From NCBI GenBank assembly GCA_963727285.1, contig CAVSFF010000009.1, positions 1,237,517 to 1,301,516 on the forward strand: a DNA stretch of 64,000 nt, read 5' to 3'. The notes beneath the pieces are model-generated. The model was not told the origin of the DNA, made no database searches, and worked only from the letters and a program-made list of their open reading frames with translations. Within the stretch, counting starts at the first letter, position 1. Each line of letters begins with the position of its first letter. The stretch is from CAITWD01 sp963727285. Lineage in GTDB: Bacteria > Actinomycetota > Thermoleophilia > Miltoncostaeales > Miltoncostaeaceae. Positions 34,948 through 43,077 of the stretch are shown piece by piece. A program made the position numbers and the translations under genes.

Positions 34948-35388
34948 CTAGTTCGTGGGGGTGTCGGCCCGTACCAGCTCGGGCAGGGCCGCTTCGACGA
35001 CGTCGGCGGGAATGCGGATCTGGTCGATGACCACTGCGTCCGCCGCCTGACACGCGGCAACGAACTTCGCCGCCCACGTGTTCTCAAATGCAACAAGCAG
35101 GGCCGACGAGTTCGGCTCGAGATCGTCGGCGACCTCCTCCGCGTCATCGGCACCGAGCGCGCCCGGCGCGTTGACGGAGACCTGCAGGAATGCCGGTCCG
35201 GTCTCCGGATCGAGGTCCGTGAGATCGATCGTCGTCGTCACGCCATCGGCGTCCTTCGAGACGAACACAAGGTCGAGGATGCGAATCGTCTCGCTCTCGA
35301 CGAGCTCCAGCAGGGCCGGCGCAATGCGGCCGGTGAACTTGTTCCCAGGAAAGCCGATGATCACGACATCGACCGGTCCGAACGCCAT
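34948..35388 (-). CDS. DUF6325 family protein
   Basis: A 146-residue protein from ATG 35388 (MAFGPVDVVIIGFPGNKFTG), with AAGGAG 6 bp upstream, so the longer open frame from 35463 is not used. The first ~40 residues (PVDVVIIGFPGNKFTGRIAPALLELVESETIRILDLVFV) fix the family as I remember it; the remainder, with an acidic DADEE-like region and a C-terminal ALLVAFENTWAAKF, is also typical. Soluble, of unknown function. Coupled to a SHOCT protein downstream. Confidence 0.8.
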   Translation of the reverse strand: MAFGPVDVVIIGFPGNKFTGRIAPALLELVESETIRILDLVFVSKDADGVTTTIDLTDLDPETGPAFLQVSVNAPGALGADDAEEVADDLEPNSSALLVAFENTWAAKFVAACQAADAVVIDQIRIPADVVEAALPELVRADTPTN

Positions 35389-35488
35389 ATCCACTCCTTG
35401 CGGGTCGCGCTTGACGAAGCTGCCGTTGACGCCGTGCGATGCGCTGGTCGGCACGGGGGTCAATCGTACACCGTGCCCCGTGCGGAGC

Positions 35489-35511
35489 CGACCGTCCGGT
35501 TCGGACGGTCG
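35489..35511 (-). terminator. 10-bp hairpin after the 35.5-kb gene
   Basis: Arms 35489-35498 and 35502-35511 (CGACCGTCCG/CGGACGGTCG) with a 3-nt loop, ~17 bp past the stop of the minus-strand gene at 35528. It separates that gene from DUF6325. Confidence 0.55.
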
Positions 35512-35527
35512 CGCCCGGCACCCTGCT

Positions 35528-35911
35528 CTAGAAGTGCGCGGGACGGGTCCGGCGGCGGTCTCGCCGTGAGCGTCGCCACGTCGCCCAGAGCGCGGGCGCC
35601 CGGCGCGCGGCCGTCTGGGCCTCGTCGAGGAGTCGCTCCCGCCAGATCAACTGCTGGAGCGCGCGCCAGGTGCGGGCGCGCCGGACATCATCCGACAGGC
35701 GTTCATAGCGCACCAGTGCCCATCCCGGCGCGTCGCCCGCCGCCAGACGCTGCGCGACCTGCCCGGCCAATCGATCGAGCGTGCGTTCGACCTGGCGGCG
35801 GGCCGTGCGCCGCCGGGTGCGAACCCACAGCCCCAGCGCCACTGCGGCGGCGGATGCGACCACGACGACGGCAATGCCCATGGCGGCGATGAGGTCAACA
35901 AAGATCTGCAC
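35528..35911 (-). CDS. Small membrane-anchored basic protein
   Basis: A 127-residue protein from GTG 35911. One N-terminal transmembrane helix (AMGIAVVVVASAAAVALGLWV, ~residues 10-30) is followed by a strongly basic, helical cytosolic part (RTRRRTARRQVERTLDRLAG, WATWRRSRRDRRRTRP). No recognised family. Probably single-gene with its own terminator at 35489-35511. The basic tail could contact nucleic acid or acidic lipids; that is inference. Confidence 0.6.
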   Translation of the reverse strand: MQIFVDLIAAMGIAVVVVASAAAVALGLWVRTRRRTARRQVERTLDRLAGQVAQRLAAGDAPGWALVRYERLSDDVRRARTWRALQQLIWRERLLDEAQTAARRAPALWATWRRSRRDRRRTRPAHF

Positions 35912-36017
35912 GACGCTGATTCCCTCGGGACGGTTGCTCCGTCAACCCTAGCGCCCGTACGCAACGTCGCCCGGAGGGGCGGGGATCGGCCCCCGGGCGA
36001 ATGGCGTGGCGGGATCG

Positions 36018-36050
36018 GTAACGTTCCTGTTACGGTAACGGACAGGTTAC
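36018..36050 (+). promoter_or_regulatory. Two tandem GTAAC-N6-GTTAC operators upstream of the arsR-like gene
   Basis: Two perfect 16-bp palindromes, 36018-36033 and 36035-36050, each GTAAC-N6-GTTAC, with centres 17 bp apart. They end 14 bp before the ATG of the ArsR-type regulator, the expected place for an autorepression site. ArsR proteins bind dyads of this size as dimers. Confidence 0.8.
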
Positions 36051-36064
36051 GGATATGGAGACCG

Positions 36065-36403
36065 ATGGCGAGGACCGACACGCAGCCCGGAGGGGATCCG
36101 TTCGAGGCCATGGGTGACGCCCAGCGCCGCGAGATCCTGCGGCTGCTCGGGGGCGGAGACAAGGCCGTGCACGAACTCGCGGCCGAGCTGCCCATCAGCC
36201 GCCCCGCCGTCTCCCGGCACCTGCGCGTGCTCAAGCGTGCGGGTCTCGTCGCCGAGCACGCCGACGGCACGCGGCGGATCTACCACCTCGAAGGTGCCGG
36301 GCTCACCGTGGTCCAGGACTACCTTGAGCGCGTCTGGGGAGAGGCGGCCACGCGCTTCCGGCTGTACGCGGAGAACTCGACCCCACGGAGGAGCGGTGAC
36401 TGA
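36065..36403 (+). CDS. ArsR-family transcriptional regulator
   Basis: A 112-residue winged-helix repressor: GDAQRREILRLLGGGDKAVHELA, then the recognition helix LPISRPAVSRHLRVLKRAGLV and the wing EHADGTRRIYHL. No metal-binding Cys pairs of the classic ArsR/SmtB type, so it is probably of the SRPBCC-associated group that is regulated by other ligands. It is the first gene of an operon with a SRPBCC protein (8-bp overlap) and a small conserved protein. The two palindromes just upstream are the likely operator. Start ATG 36065. Confidence 0.9.
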   Translation: MARTDTQPGGDPFEAMGDAQRREILRLLGGGDKAVHELAAELPISRPAVSRHLRVLKRAGLVAEHADGTRRIYHLEGAGLTVVQDYLERVWGEAATRFRLYAENSTPRRSGD

Positions 36404-36842
36404 TCCGCTCCGGATCTCGTTCGAGGTGTCGTGCGCCCCCGACCACGCCTTTGTGATGTGGACCACCAGGATCGGTGCCTGGTGGCCTGCCGATCACACC
36501 GTGTCGGGTCAGCCGGCGCGGGTCGTGCTGGAGGCCGGCCCCGGGGGACGGATCTACGAGTGCACGCCCGAGGGCGTCGAGCACGACTGGGGCACGATCA
36601 CCGATTGGGATCCGCCGCGCCGGCTCGGATACTCCTGGCACCTGATGCGTCCCCCGTCCGAGGCGACACACGTCGAGATCCGATTCGTGGCGCTGGATGT
36701 CGCCCGGACACGCGTGGATATCCTCCACGACGGCTGGGACCGGCTCGGTGCCCACGCCACCGATCTGCGATCACGCAACCGTCGCGGGTGGCAGACGCTG
36801 CTCCCGCATTTCATCGACGCCATCGACCACGGAGACCGCTGA
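36396..36842 (+). CDS. SRPBCC (AHSA1/START-like) domain protein
   Basis: A 148-residue protein from GTG 36396 overlapping the ArsR stop by 8 bp. START-like fold signatures are ISFEVSCAPDHAFVMWT, WWPADHTVSGQ, GGRIYECTPEGVEHDWGTIT, WDPPRRLGYSWH and the C-terminal GWQTLLPHFIDAI. SRPBCC domains bind hydrophobic ligands. The arsR-SRPBCC pairing is very common, and the SRPBCC protein may sense or process the inducer. Soluble. Confidence 0.88.
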   Translation: MTDPLRISFEVSCAPDHAFVMWTTRIGAWWPADHTVSGQPARVVLEAGPGGRIYECTPEGVEHDWGTITDWDPPRRLGYSWHLMRPPSEATHVEIRFVALDVARTRVDILHDGWDRLGAHATDLRSRNRRGWQTLLPHFIDAIDHGDR

Positions 36843-37246
36843 TGCCCGCCGGCACGAAGGACGACCCCTGGATCCTGAAGACCCCGCCCGGCAGGTCGGA
36901 GTACACCATGTACCGGGACACAGAGGCCGACCCGCCCGAGCTCGTGTGCCAGGTGGGATCGACGACCCTGCGGTACCTTGCCCGTGCCGTCGAGGACCTG
37001 CATGCGTGGCTGGTCGCGGACGGCGATTGGGTCCCGCTCGGGGCCAGCGACGAGCAGAAGGCCGCCCCTGCCGGCACCGTCGAGGCATTCGGGCGCGCGG
37101 GCGACAATCCGGTCGGCGGCTGGTACGGCATCCGCAAGGGGTATCGCGGGCGGTTCGGGATGTACCTGCCGCCGCTGCTGGAGGAGCTCGGCCTCGCCGA
37201 GGTCACCCACGATGCCCGCAACAACCGGATGCGCGCGCTGGCCTGA
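36842..37246 (+). CDS. Small conserved protein, DUF6855-like
   Basis: A 134-residue soluble protein from ATG 36842, immediately after the SRPBCC stop (1-bp overlap). The sequence KTPPGRSEYTMYRDTEADPP, LRYLARAVEDLHAWLVADG, NPVGGWYGIRKGYRGRFGMY and DARNNRMRAL reads as a conserved domain that I associate, without certainty, with DUF6855. The basic GIRKGYRGRFG stretch suggests nucleic-acid or phosphate binding. Likely part of the ArsR regulon. No enzymatic motif seen. Confidence 0.65.
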   Translation: MPAGTKDDPWILKTPPGRSEYTMYRDTEADPPELVCQVGSTTLRYLARAVEDLHAWLVADGDWVPLGASDEQKAAPAGTVEAFGRAGDNPVGGWYGIRKGYRGRFGMYLPPLLEELGLAEVTHDARNNRMRALA

Positions 37247-37274
37247 CCGTGGCCGTGGCCCGTCGGGCCGCCGC

Positions 37275-37970
37275 CTACGCGCGCCCGTAGACGGGGATCA
37301 TCGCTCCGGTGATCGCCCGCGACTCCGGCGCGCAGAGAAACGCGATGACCGCCCCGATGTCGGCCGGCGCCACCCAGCGGTCGACGTCGGCGTCCGGGTT
37401 CGCGGCGCGATTGCCGGGGGTATCGATCACGCTCGGCGCAATGCAGTTGACGCACACGTTGGATTGACGGACTTCGTCCGAGACGGCCGCGACGAGCGTG
37501 ATGAGGGCCGCCTTGGAGGCCGCGTAGGCGCTTGCTCCCGCGAACGGCCGTACCGCCGCCCGGGAGGTGACGGCGACCGCCCTGCCGGCGCCCTGGGCAA
37601 CCATGACCCCGAGTACGGCCCGCATGGCGAGCGCTGCCGACCGGAGGTTGAGGTCGACCTGATGGTCCCAGCCGTCCATTGCCATCTCGGCGACCGGGGC
37701 ACCGTCCAGATATCCGCCGACCAGATGGACAAGGGCCCACACCCCGCCGGTCTGGCGGGCAACGAGGTCGGCGAGCCCGGTCTCCGACAGGACATCGACG
37801 CGCTCCAGGCGGCAGCGGTCACGTAGATCCTCGGGAAAATGGTCCACTTCCGCCGGCACGACCCAGGTCACCACCACGTCGTGGCCGGCGTCGACGAGCG
37901 CCCTCACCACCCCGACGCCGAGTCCGCCGGTACCGCCGGTCACGATCGTCGTTCCGTCGCCCGGGCCCAT
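37275..37970 (-). CDS. Short-chain dehydrogenase/reductase
   Basis: A 231-residue classical SDR. Cofactor motif TGGTGGLG (residues 11-18), catalytic Ser136, Tyr149 and Lys153 (the YAASK motif), with DLNLRSAALAMRAVL near residues 106-120. The nucleotide preference cannot be read. ATG 37970 is preceded by GGAGGCAACGGAC; upstream starts at 37985 and 38045 add no conserved residues. Stop lies 29 bp from the convergent small gene. Function unassigned within a very large family. Confidence 0.88.
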   Translation of the reverse strand: MGPGDGTTIVTGGTGGLGVGVVRALVDAGHDVVVTWVVPAEVDHFPEDLRDRCRLERVDVLSETGLADLVARQTGGVWALVHLVGGYLDGAPVAEMAMDGWDHQVDLNLRSAALAMRAVLGVMVAQGAGRAVAVTSRAAVRPFAGASAYAASKAALITLVAAVSDEVRQSNVCVNCIAPSVIDTPGNRAANPDADVDRWVAPADIGAVIAFLCAPESRAITGAMIPVYGRA

Positions 37971-38196
37971 GTCCGTTGCCTCCATGTCGATCGGTGTGGG
38001 GTGCCTGCCGCCCACATCTTGGCGTGGATTGGCGTGCCTGCACACCCCGGTACGCAGTCGCCCGAGCCCCGACCCGGCCGGCCGGGGCCGGGCCGATCGT
38101 CAACGGAATCCCAACGTGGCGTTCATATCGCTCATAGCCGGTTCTCATGCCGGCGCCATAGCGGTCGTAGGCGTCACCGCATGAAGGGACAGCGAA

Positions 38197-38460
38197 GTGA
38201 ATACACGTTCAAAAGCACGGGATCGGGAACTGGCAGCTCGACGGGCAACCCGCATCAAGCGGTCGCTGGTCGTTGGAGCCGTCGCCAGCTTTTGCGCCGT
38301 CGGCGCATTCGCCGCAAGCGCGTCGACCACGCACCATGCCGCCACGACCACTGCCGTTCGGACGGCGTCGGGCACGGCAGCGGCAGGATCGACCGGGTCG
38401 TCTGCGACGACCGTCCAACAATCGACGAGCGCAGCGGTGGTGAGTTCCGGTGGCTCCTAG
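38197..38460 (+). CDS. Small exported Ser/Thr/Ala-rich protein
   Basis: An 87-residue protein from GTG 38197 with a GAAGGGA site 7 bp upstream. Residues 1-20 are strongly basic, ~22-43 form a signal or anchor helix (SLVVGAVASFCAVGAFAASA), and the remainder is a low-complexity Ser/Thr/Ala tail. It lies 54 bp upstream of a ferric-reductase-like membrane protein on the same strand, so it may be its exported partner. No family identified. Confidence 0.5.
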   Translation: MNTRSKARDRELAARRATRIKRSLVVGAVASFCAVGAFAASASTTHHAATTTAVRTASGTAAAGSTGSSATTVQQSTSAAVVSSGGS

Positions 38461-38514
38461 GACCCCGGCAGCCGCCACACCACCCGTCGCCCACGCGATC
38501 GCTTGGGGGCCACG

Positions 38515-39141
38515 GTGAACGCCCATCTGGCATGGGACGTTGCCCGCGCGGGCGGCCTCGTCGGATTCGGCCTGCTGACCGTCTCGGTCTGTCTCGGCCT
38601 GGTCCTGTCGATGCGCCTGACGTCGTCGCGATGGCCGCGGTTCGTCACAAACGATCTACACCAGTACCTCGCGGGGCTGACGGCGTCGTTTCTCGGCATC
38701 CACATTGCCGGCATCCTGCTCGACCCTTACGCCCATATCAGCGTGCTGCAGTCGGTGGTCCCGTTCACGGCCGCGTGGCGGCCGGTGCCGTTGTCGCTCG
38801 GCATCATTGGCTTCGAGCTGCTCCTGGCCGTCTGGGCGAGCTCGCAGATGCGGGCGCGGATCGGGTACCGGTGGTGGCGCCGGATGCACTACGCCACGTT
38901 CGCCGTCTTCGTCGGGGCGCTCCTGCATGGGGTCTACTCGGGGACCGATACCCACCAGCCGTGGGTTGCCGCGATGTACGCGCTCGCGGCGGGCTCCGTC
39001 GGCGGTTTGCTCGCCTGGAGGATCTCGCTCAGTCGCGAGCGTCGGGCGTCGACGCCGGGCGCGACGCGCACCCGCCGGACAGGTCCGGATCCCGAGCGGC
39101 TGGTGCCGCGCACGGTGCAGATCCCAAGTGGGCGCATCTGA
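38515..39141 (+). CDS. Ferric-reductase-like transmembrane heme protein
   Basis: A 208-residue membrane protein with five to six helices. Two histidine pairs in consecutive helices (His in LHQYLAGL and GIHIAGIL spaced H-x13-H, His in MHYATF and LLHGVY spaced H-x12-H) are the bis-heme b ligation pattern of the FRD / MsrQ-like family. No FAD/NAD module follows. Start GTG 38515 (GGGGG 5 bp upstream) or TTG 38503. Expected to move electrons across the membrane, possibly for iron or sulfoxide reduction. The 38197 and 39221 genes flanking it encode exported proteins and might complete the system. Confidence 0.78.
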   Translation: MNAHLAWDVARAGGLVGFGLLTVSVCLGLVLSMRLTSSRWPRFVTNDLHQYLAGLTASFLGIHIAGILLDPYAHISVLQSVVPFTAAWRPVPLSLGIIGFELLLAVWASSQMRARIGYRWWRRMHYATFAVFVGALLHGVYSGTDTHQPWVAAMYALAAGSVGGLLAWRISLSRERRASTPGATRTRRTGPDPERLVPRTVQIPSGRI

Positions 39142-39143
39142 CG

Positions 39144-39189
39144 GGCAGCGCGCCAGTCGGATCGGGACTTCCCGATCCGACTGGCTGCC
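39144..39189. terminator. Bidirectional terminator hairpin
   Basis: Arms 39153-39166 and 39171-39184 pair perfectly (14 bp, loop ACTT), extended by GGCAG (39144-39148) against CTGCC (39185-39189). It lies between the convergent FRD-like gene (ends 39141) and the exported-protein gene (ends 39221). Confidence 0.78.
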
Positions 39190-39220
39190 GGATCGGCGGA
39201 CGGCTGATCGGCCCCCGGGG

Positions 39221-39520
39221 TCAATCCCGGCAGCTGGTCTTCCCTTGGGGCGGGATGAGGTCGGTTGACGGGTTGAGCGACGCGCCTGCAGGATTCGCGG
39301 ACGGGTCGACGTACGCCGGCGCCTGGGACGACGGCACGCATTTCACGCCCACCGACAGCGGCACGTAGGTACTGCTGCACCTGGTCAGGTCGACCTGACC
39401 GTCGGCGCCGATCGGGCAACGCACGCCCGACGCGATGGGCGCCCATCGATACCCGGCGGCGAGGCCTGCGGCGACGAGTGCGACGACGACGAGGATCTTG
39501 AGCCAGGGAGTGCGTTTCAT
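39221..39520 (-). CDS. Small exported membrane-anchored protein
   Basis: A 99-residue protein from ATG 39520, N-terminal anchor/signal KILVVVALVAAGLAAGYRWA (~8-27). The exported part has four Cys (VRCPIGAD, TRCSST, VKCVPSS, TSCRD), which could form two disulfides. It ends close to the convergent ferric-reductase-like gene. No family recognised. Confidence 0.6.
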   Translation of the reverse strand: MKRTPWLKILVVVALVAAGLAAGYRWAPIASGVRCPIGADGQVDLTRCSSTYVPLSVGVKCVPSSQAPAYVDPSANPAGASLNPSTDLIPPQGKTSCRD

Positions 39521-39863
39521 GTGTCGCAGTCTTTCAGTGGCCCGTTCCGGGGCACCCCATGGATCTGGGCGCGTTGCTCCGGAATGAACGCTGTCAGCGG
39601 TGTTCCTTGCATCGGATCGCTTCCGACTGCGCTGAAGGCCGATCCGCGTGCTCGTCGCCTCGGTTTCGGCGACACCGTGTCCCACGCGGTACCGCACGGT
39701 GCTTGACTGAACACCATCCGTGGCGCCCCGTTCGTGGCACTTCCACCGGCGTACGAGGTTGGTGGCATCGATTTTGCGGACGGTGTCGATTTTGGCGCTC
39801 GCCGTTCGTAGACAGTTATGACGGGTCCGGTATGACGCCGGACCGCTTCGAGAGGAGACCCCC
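39521..39863. other. Intergenic region with probable ECF42-type promoter
   Basis: About 340 bp without a convincing gene. The only feature I can name is the TGTCGA promoter element at 39784 (separate entry). The rest holds nothing visible. Confidence 0.5.
39784..39810 (+). promoter_or_regulatory. Candidate ECF42 promoter (TGTCGA-N17-CGTA)
   Basis: TGTCGA at 39784-39789, then 17 nt and CGTA at 39807-39810, about 54 bp before the DGPF gene. From memory TGTCGA is the -35 element of ECF42 sigma factor promoters, which are autoregulated. The match of the -10 is weaker. Confidence 0.55.
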
Positions 39864-40223
39864 ATGACGCAGTACCTGCTGTCGGTGCACTCGGTTGACG
39901 GCGAAGCACCGCCGACGGACGCCCAGATGCGCCAGATGTACGCGGATGTCGAGGTGTTCAACGCGAAGCTTCGGGAGACGGGCGCGTGGGTCTTCGCCGG
40001 CGGGCTGCACCCGCCCGACACCGCAACGGTTGTGCGGGTCAACGGCGGTGAGGTCCTTACGACCGACGGCCCGTTTGCCGAGACCAAGGAACATCTCGGG
40101 GGATTCTGGGTGATTGAGGCCACGGACCTCGACGCCGCACTGGCCCTTGCCGCCGAGGGCGCCGCGTCGTGCAAGGCACCGGTCGAGGTGCGGCCGTTCC
40201 AGGAGATGCCCGAGACGGAGTGA
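39864..40223 (+). CDS. YciI-like DGPF-domain protein
   Basis: A 119-residue protein with the YCII/DGPF signature DGPFAETKEHLGGFWV (~72-87) and the N-terminal MTQYLLSVHSVDGEAPP. Start ATG 39864 with AGAGGAGACC upstream. DGPF proteins are the standard neighbours of ECF42 sigma factors; ferredoxin-like fold, function uncertain. The sigma factor gene starts 4 bp after the stop. Fully consistent with a co-regulated pair. Confidence 0.93.
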   Translation: MTQYLLSVHSVDGEAPPTDAQMRQMYADVEVFNAKLRETGAWVFAGGLHPPDTATVVRVNGGEVLTTDGPFAETKEHLGGFWVIEATDLDAALALAAEGAASCKAPVEVRPFQEMPETE

Positions 40224-40227
40224 CGAC

Positions 40228-41451
40228 GTGGATCCTGCGGCACGCTCCGGCATCGAGCGGATCTTTCGCCAGGAGTTCGGCCAAGCGGTGGCGACGCTGG
40301 TCCGCCTCTTCGGGGATATCGATCTCGCCGAAGAGGCGGTCCAGGACGCGTTTGTGATCGCCGTGGAGCGGTGGCACGCCTCCGGCGTGCCACCGAATCC
40401 GGGCGGGTGGATCGTCACGACCGCCAGGAACCGGGCAATCGACCGCTTCCGGCGGGAGGCCTCGCGATATGAGCGTCACGTCGAGGCCTTCCGGATGCAG
40501 CAGGATGCCGGTGACCGGGAGGTCGGGGCCGTGGACGACGATCGCCTCAGTCTGATCTTTACCTGCTGTCACCCGGCACTCGCGACCGACGCCCAGGTCG
40601 CGCTGACGCTGCGGCTGTTGGGTGGGCTCGAGACAGGTGAGATCGCGCGAGCCTTCCTCGTCTCGCACGACGCCATGGCGCAGCGGCTGGTCCGTGCCAA
40701 GCGGAAGATTCGCGCGGCCCGGATCCCGTATCGCGTCCCCGCGGAGTCGGAACTTCCCGGACGCCTGCCTCAGGTGCTGGCCGTCGTCTACCTGATCTTC
40801 AACGAGGGCTACGTCGCGACGTCGGGTGACGGTCTGTTGCGAACGGATCTCAGCCGCGAGGCGATTCGCCTGGCGGGGGTGATGGCCACACTGATGCCGG
40901 ACGAAGCGGAAGTGCAGGGACTGTTCGCGCTGCTGCTGCTCGTCGAGGCACGCCGCGCCGCCCGGACGGCGCCGGACGGGTCGCTGATCCTCCTCGCCGA
41001 TCAGGACCGATCGCAGTGGGACCGGGCCCTGATCGCGCGCGGTCACGCGATCGTCGCGGCGTGCGTCCGGAGAAACCAACCGGGCCCGTACCAGCTCCAA
41101 GCCGCGATCAACGCGGTGCATGACGATGCGCCGGCGGCGGCCGATACGGATTGGCGCCAGATTCTGGCGCTCTACGACCAGCTCTATCTGGTCTCGCCGA
41201 CACCGATCGTCGCTCTCAACCGTGCCGTCGCCGTGGCCGAGGTGTTCGGGGCCGAGGCTGCGCTTGCGGGAATCGCCGGCGTCGGGCTCGAGGACTACCA
41301 CCTCCTACACGCCACCCGCGCCGAGATGCTGCGCCGCCTCGGCCGAGACCGTGAAGCGGCGGACGCATACGATCAGGCGCTTGCCAAGACGGTCAACGTG
41401 GCCGAACGCCGATTCCTTGCCGCGCGCCGAGACGCGCTGCGCATCCCGTAG
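40228..41451 (+). CDS. ECF RNA polymerase sigma factor, ECF42 group
   Basis: A 407-residue ECF sigma factor. Sigma region 2 at ~10-75 (TLVRLFGDIDLAEEAVQDAF, WIVTTARNRAIDRFRRE), linker, sigma region 4 at ~115-170 (VALTLRLLGGLETGEIARAFLV, AQRLVRAKRKI), and a long C-terminal extension of ~220 residues with TPR-like helices (YLIFNEGYVATSG, the DUF6596 region), which is the group hallmark and needed for activity. Start GTG 40228. No anti-sigma factor, as usual for this group. Coupled to the DGPF gene. Regulon and signal are unknown. Confidence 0.94.
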   Translation: MDPAARSGIERIFRQEFGQAVATLVRLFGDIDLAEEAVQDAFVIAVERWHASGVPPNPGGWIVTTARNRAIDRFRREASRYERHVEAFRMQQDAGDREVGAVDDDRLSLIFTCCHPALATDAQVALTLRLLGGLETGEIARAFLVSHDAMAQRLVRAKRKIRAARIPYRVPAESELPGRLPQVLAVVYLIFNEGYVATSGDGLLRTDLSREAIRLAGVMATLMPDEAEVQGLFALLLLVEARRAARTAPDGSLILLADQDRSQWDRALIARGHAIVAACVRRNQPGPYQLQAAINAVHDDAPAAADTDWRQILALYDQLYLVSPTPIVALNRAVAVAEVFGAEAALAGIAGVGLEDYHLLHATRAEMLRRLGRDREAADAYDQALAKTVNVAERRFLAARRDALRIP

Positions 41452-41672
41452 GCGCGCGCGGCCCTCTCCGCGACCGGCGTCCCTGCTGCGCACCGCGCGC
41501 GTCGGTCGCGGTATCCGGACCGGTCCGTCGCGTACCGACTGCGCTGCGTGTCGCGTGACTGTCGGCCGCGATCTAGGCTGAACCGACCGAGTCGACCGCG
41601 CAGGGAGATCCGGGCATCACGCGGGCCCGCGCCGTGGTCGACGACGCCTCCGAGGGAGCGGACGCCGTGCAG

Positions 41673-42245
41673 ATGACCATGAGCAAGCCCGACGCCTACG
41701 CATCGGATGTCCGTGCAGTGGTTCTCACTGCCGACAAGTTCGAAGACACCGAGTTGATCGTTCCGTACTTTCGGCTCCTCGATGCCGGTATGCGAGTCGA
41801 CATCGCGGCGCCGACCCTGGATCGCATCGGCGGGGAGCATGGCTACAGCCTCGTGCCCGATCTGACCATCGCTGCCGTAGATCCCGACGCGTACGAGGTG
41901 CTGGTCATCCCGGGCGGGTTTCCGGACGGGGCGCCGGCGACCGTGCGCGACACCCCCGGGGCACAGGAAATCGCCAGGTCCTTCATGGCGAACGGCAAGC
42001 CGGTGGCGTCCATCTGCCACGGGCCGTGGCTCCTTGCGTCGGCGGGCGTGGTCGCCGGCCGACGGCTGACCTCGTACTGGGGCGACGGCGTTCCCGAGGA
42101 TGTCATGGCCGCCGGGGGTCTGTGGGAAAATGCGGAGGTCGTTGTCGACGACAACCTCGTGACGTCCCGGTGGCCTCCCGACCTGCCGGTCTTTACCCGC
42201 GAGATGATGGCGATGGTTGCGGCCTGGTCGGCGCACCAGGGGTGA
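41673..42245 (+). CDS. DJ-1/PfpI family protein (type 1 glutamine amidotransferase-like)
   Basis: A 190-residue DJ-1/PfpI protein. Nucleophile Cys115 sits in the elbow SICHGPWLL; the acidic partner is in the FEDTEL loop (~23-28) and the strand YEVLVIPGGFPDG has the family Gly pair. Probable peptidase/deglycase/chaperone of stress response. Starts at GTG 41634, GTG 41667 or ATG 41673 are possible; I use the ATG just upstream of SKPDAYASDV. Lies alone after the ECF42 gene. Confidence 0.85.
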   Translation: MTMSKPDAYASDVRAVVLTADKFEDTELIVPYFRLLDAGMRVDIAAPTLDRIGGEHGYSLVPDLTIAAVDPDAYEVLVIPGGFPDGAPATVRDTPGAQEIARSFMANGKPVASICHGPWLLASAGVVAGRRLTSYWGDGVPEDVMAAGGLWENAEVVVDDNLVTSRWPPDLPVFTREMMAMVAAWSAHQG

Positions 42246-42504
42246 TCCAGGGGCGAACCGTGACCCGAGCCGCCGCGGACAGATCACGGCGTCGACGCCA
42301 CTGCCGGCCACTTCACGCACGCGGTCGTCGCGCCGCGACTTCACCAGAGCTGTGCGCTGCCTCCTGCGCGCCGGCGCGCCGGCAGTCGTTAGGAGATCCG
42401 ACCTGTCGGCCGATGATGACTTTATGTCCCAGTCGGGCACCCGGCGCGGTCCGAACACGCCCCTAGCATCCGGACAGCCGCGCACCCCCACGCAAGGAGC
42501 ACCG

Positions 42505-42933
42505 ATGTCCCACCGGACAATGAGCCTCCGGCCCCGACGCGCCGTCGGTCTCGCCGCCGCGTCGCTCGCCGTTGCCGCCGTCATCGGGGCAGGCGCAGCC
42601 ACGGCGACGGTCCGGCCGCCGCGCGTCGTCACGTGTGCCGGAGTTCCCGTCTACAAGCCGTCCCGCAACGTGGTGACCTGCGGCGGCCGCGGTTTTGCCG
42701 AGTGGACCGGCGTGAAATGGACGACGTGGGCGCATACGGCGGTCGGTCACGGCGAGTTCGGGATCAAGTACTGCACCACGAAGTGCGCGCATGCCCCCTT
42801 GCACCTGTACCCCGCCGTCGTGCACCTGGTCCGCTACATGCACGGCACCGGCGGGATGGTCTACTGCGGAGCAGTGATCACCTACGTTGCCGGCAAGCAC
42901 ACGCACACATATCTGGCGAGTCTGCCGACCTGA
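42505..42933 (+). CDS. Small secreted protein with conserved cysteines
   Basis: A 142-residue exported protein from ATG 42505 (AAGGAG upstream). Signal peptide AVGLAAASLAVAAVIGAGAA (~13-32). The mature part contains five Cys (VTCAGVP, VTCGGRGF, YCTTKC, VYCGAV) which could form two disulfides, plus several His. No family recognised. The layout resembles small secreted proteins of actinobacteria with a folded Cys-rich core. Confidence 0.65.
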   Translation: MSHRTMSLRPRRAVGLAAASLAVAAVIGAGAATATVRPPRVVTCAGVPVYKPSRNVVTCGGRGFAEWTGVKWTTWAHTAVGHGEFGIKYCTTKCAHAPLHLYPAVVHLVRYMHGTGGMVYCGAVITYVAGKHTHTYLASLPT

Positions 42934-43077
42934 TCGTTGCCCGGGCGGCACCCGCCATCGCGGACCGCCGTGCGCCAGGGTGCCACGGAGCCGGTGTCGG
43001 TGCAAACGCCGCTCGGGGACCGACCACGCGACGCGGTGTGGATTGAGCACCGTTGGCTGTCCGGTCTAGCATGGCCT

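Noticed and set aside
34066..35892. 608-residue plus-strand open frame
   Set aside because: Shadow of the methyltransferase, SHOCT and DUF6325 genes on the minus strand.
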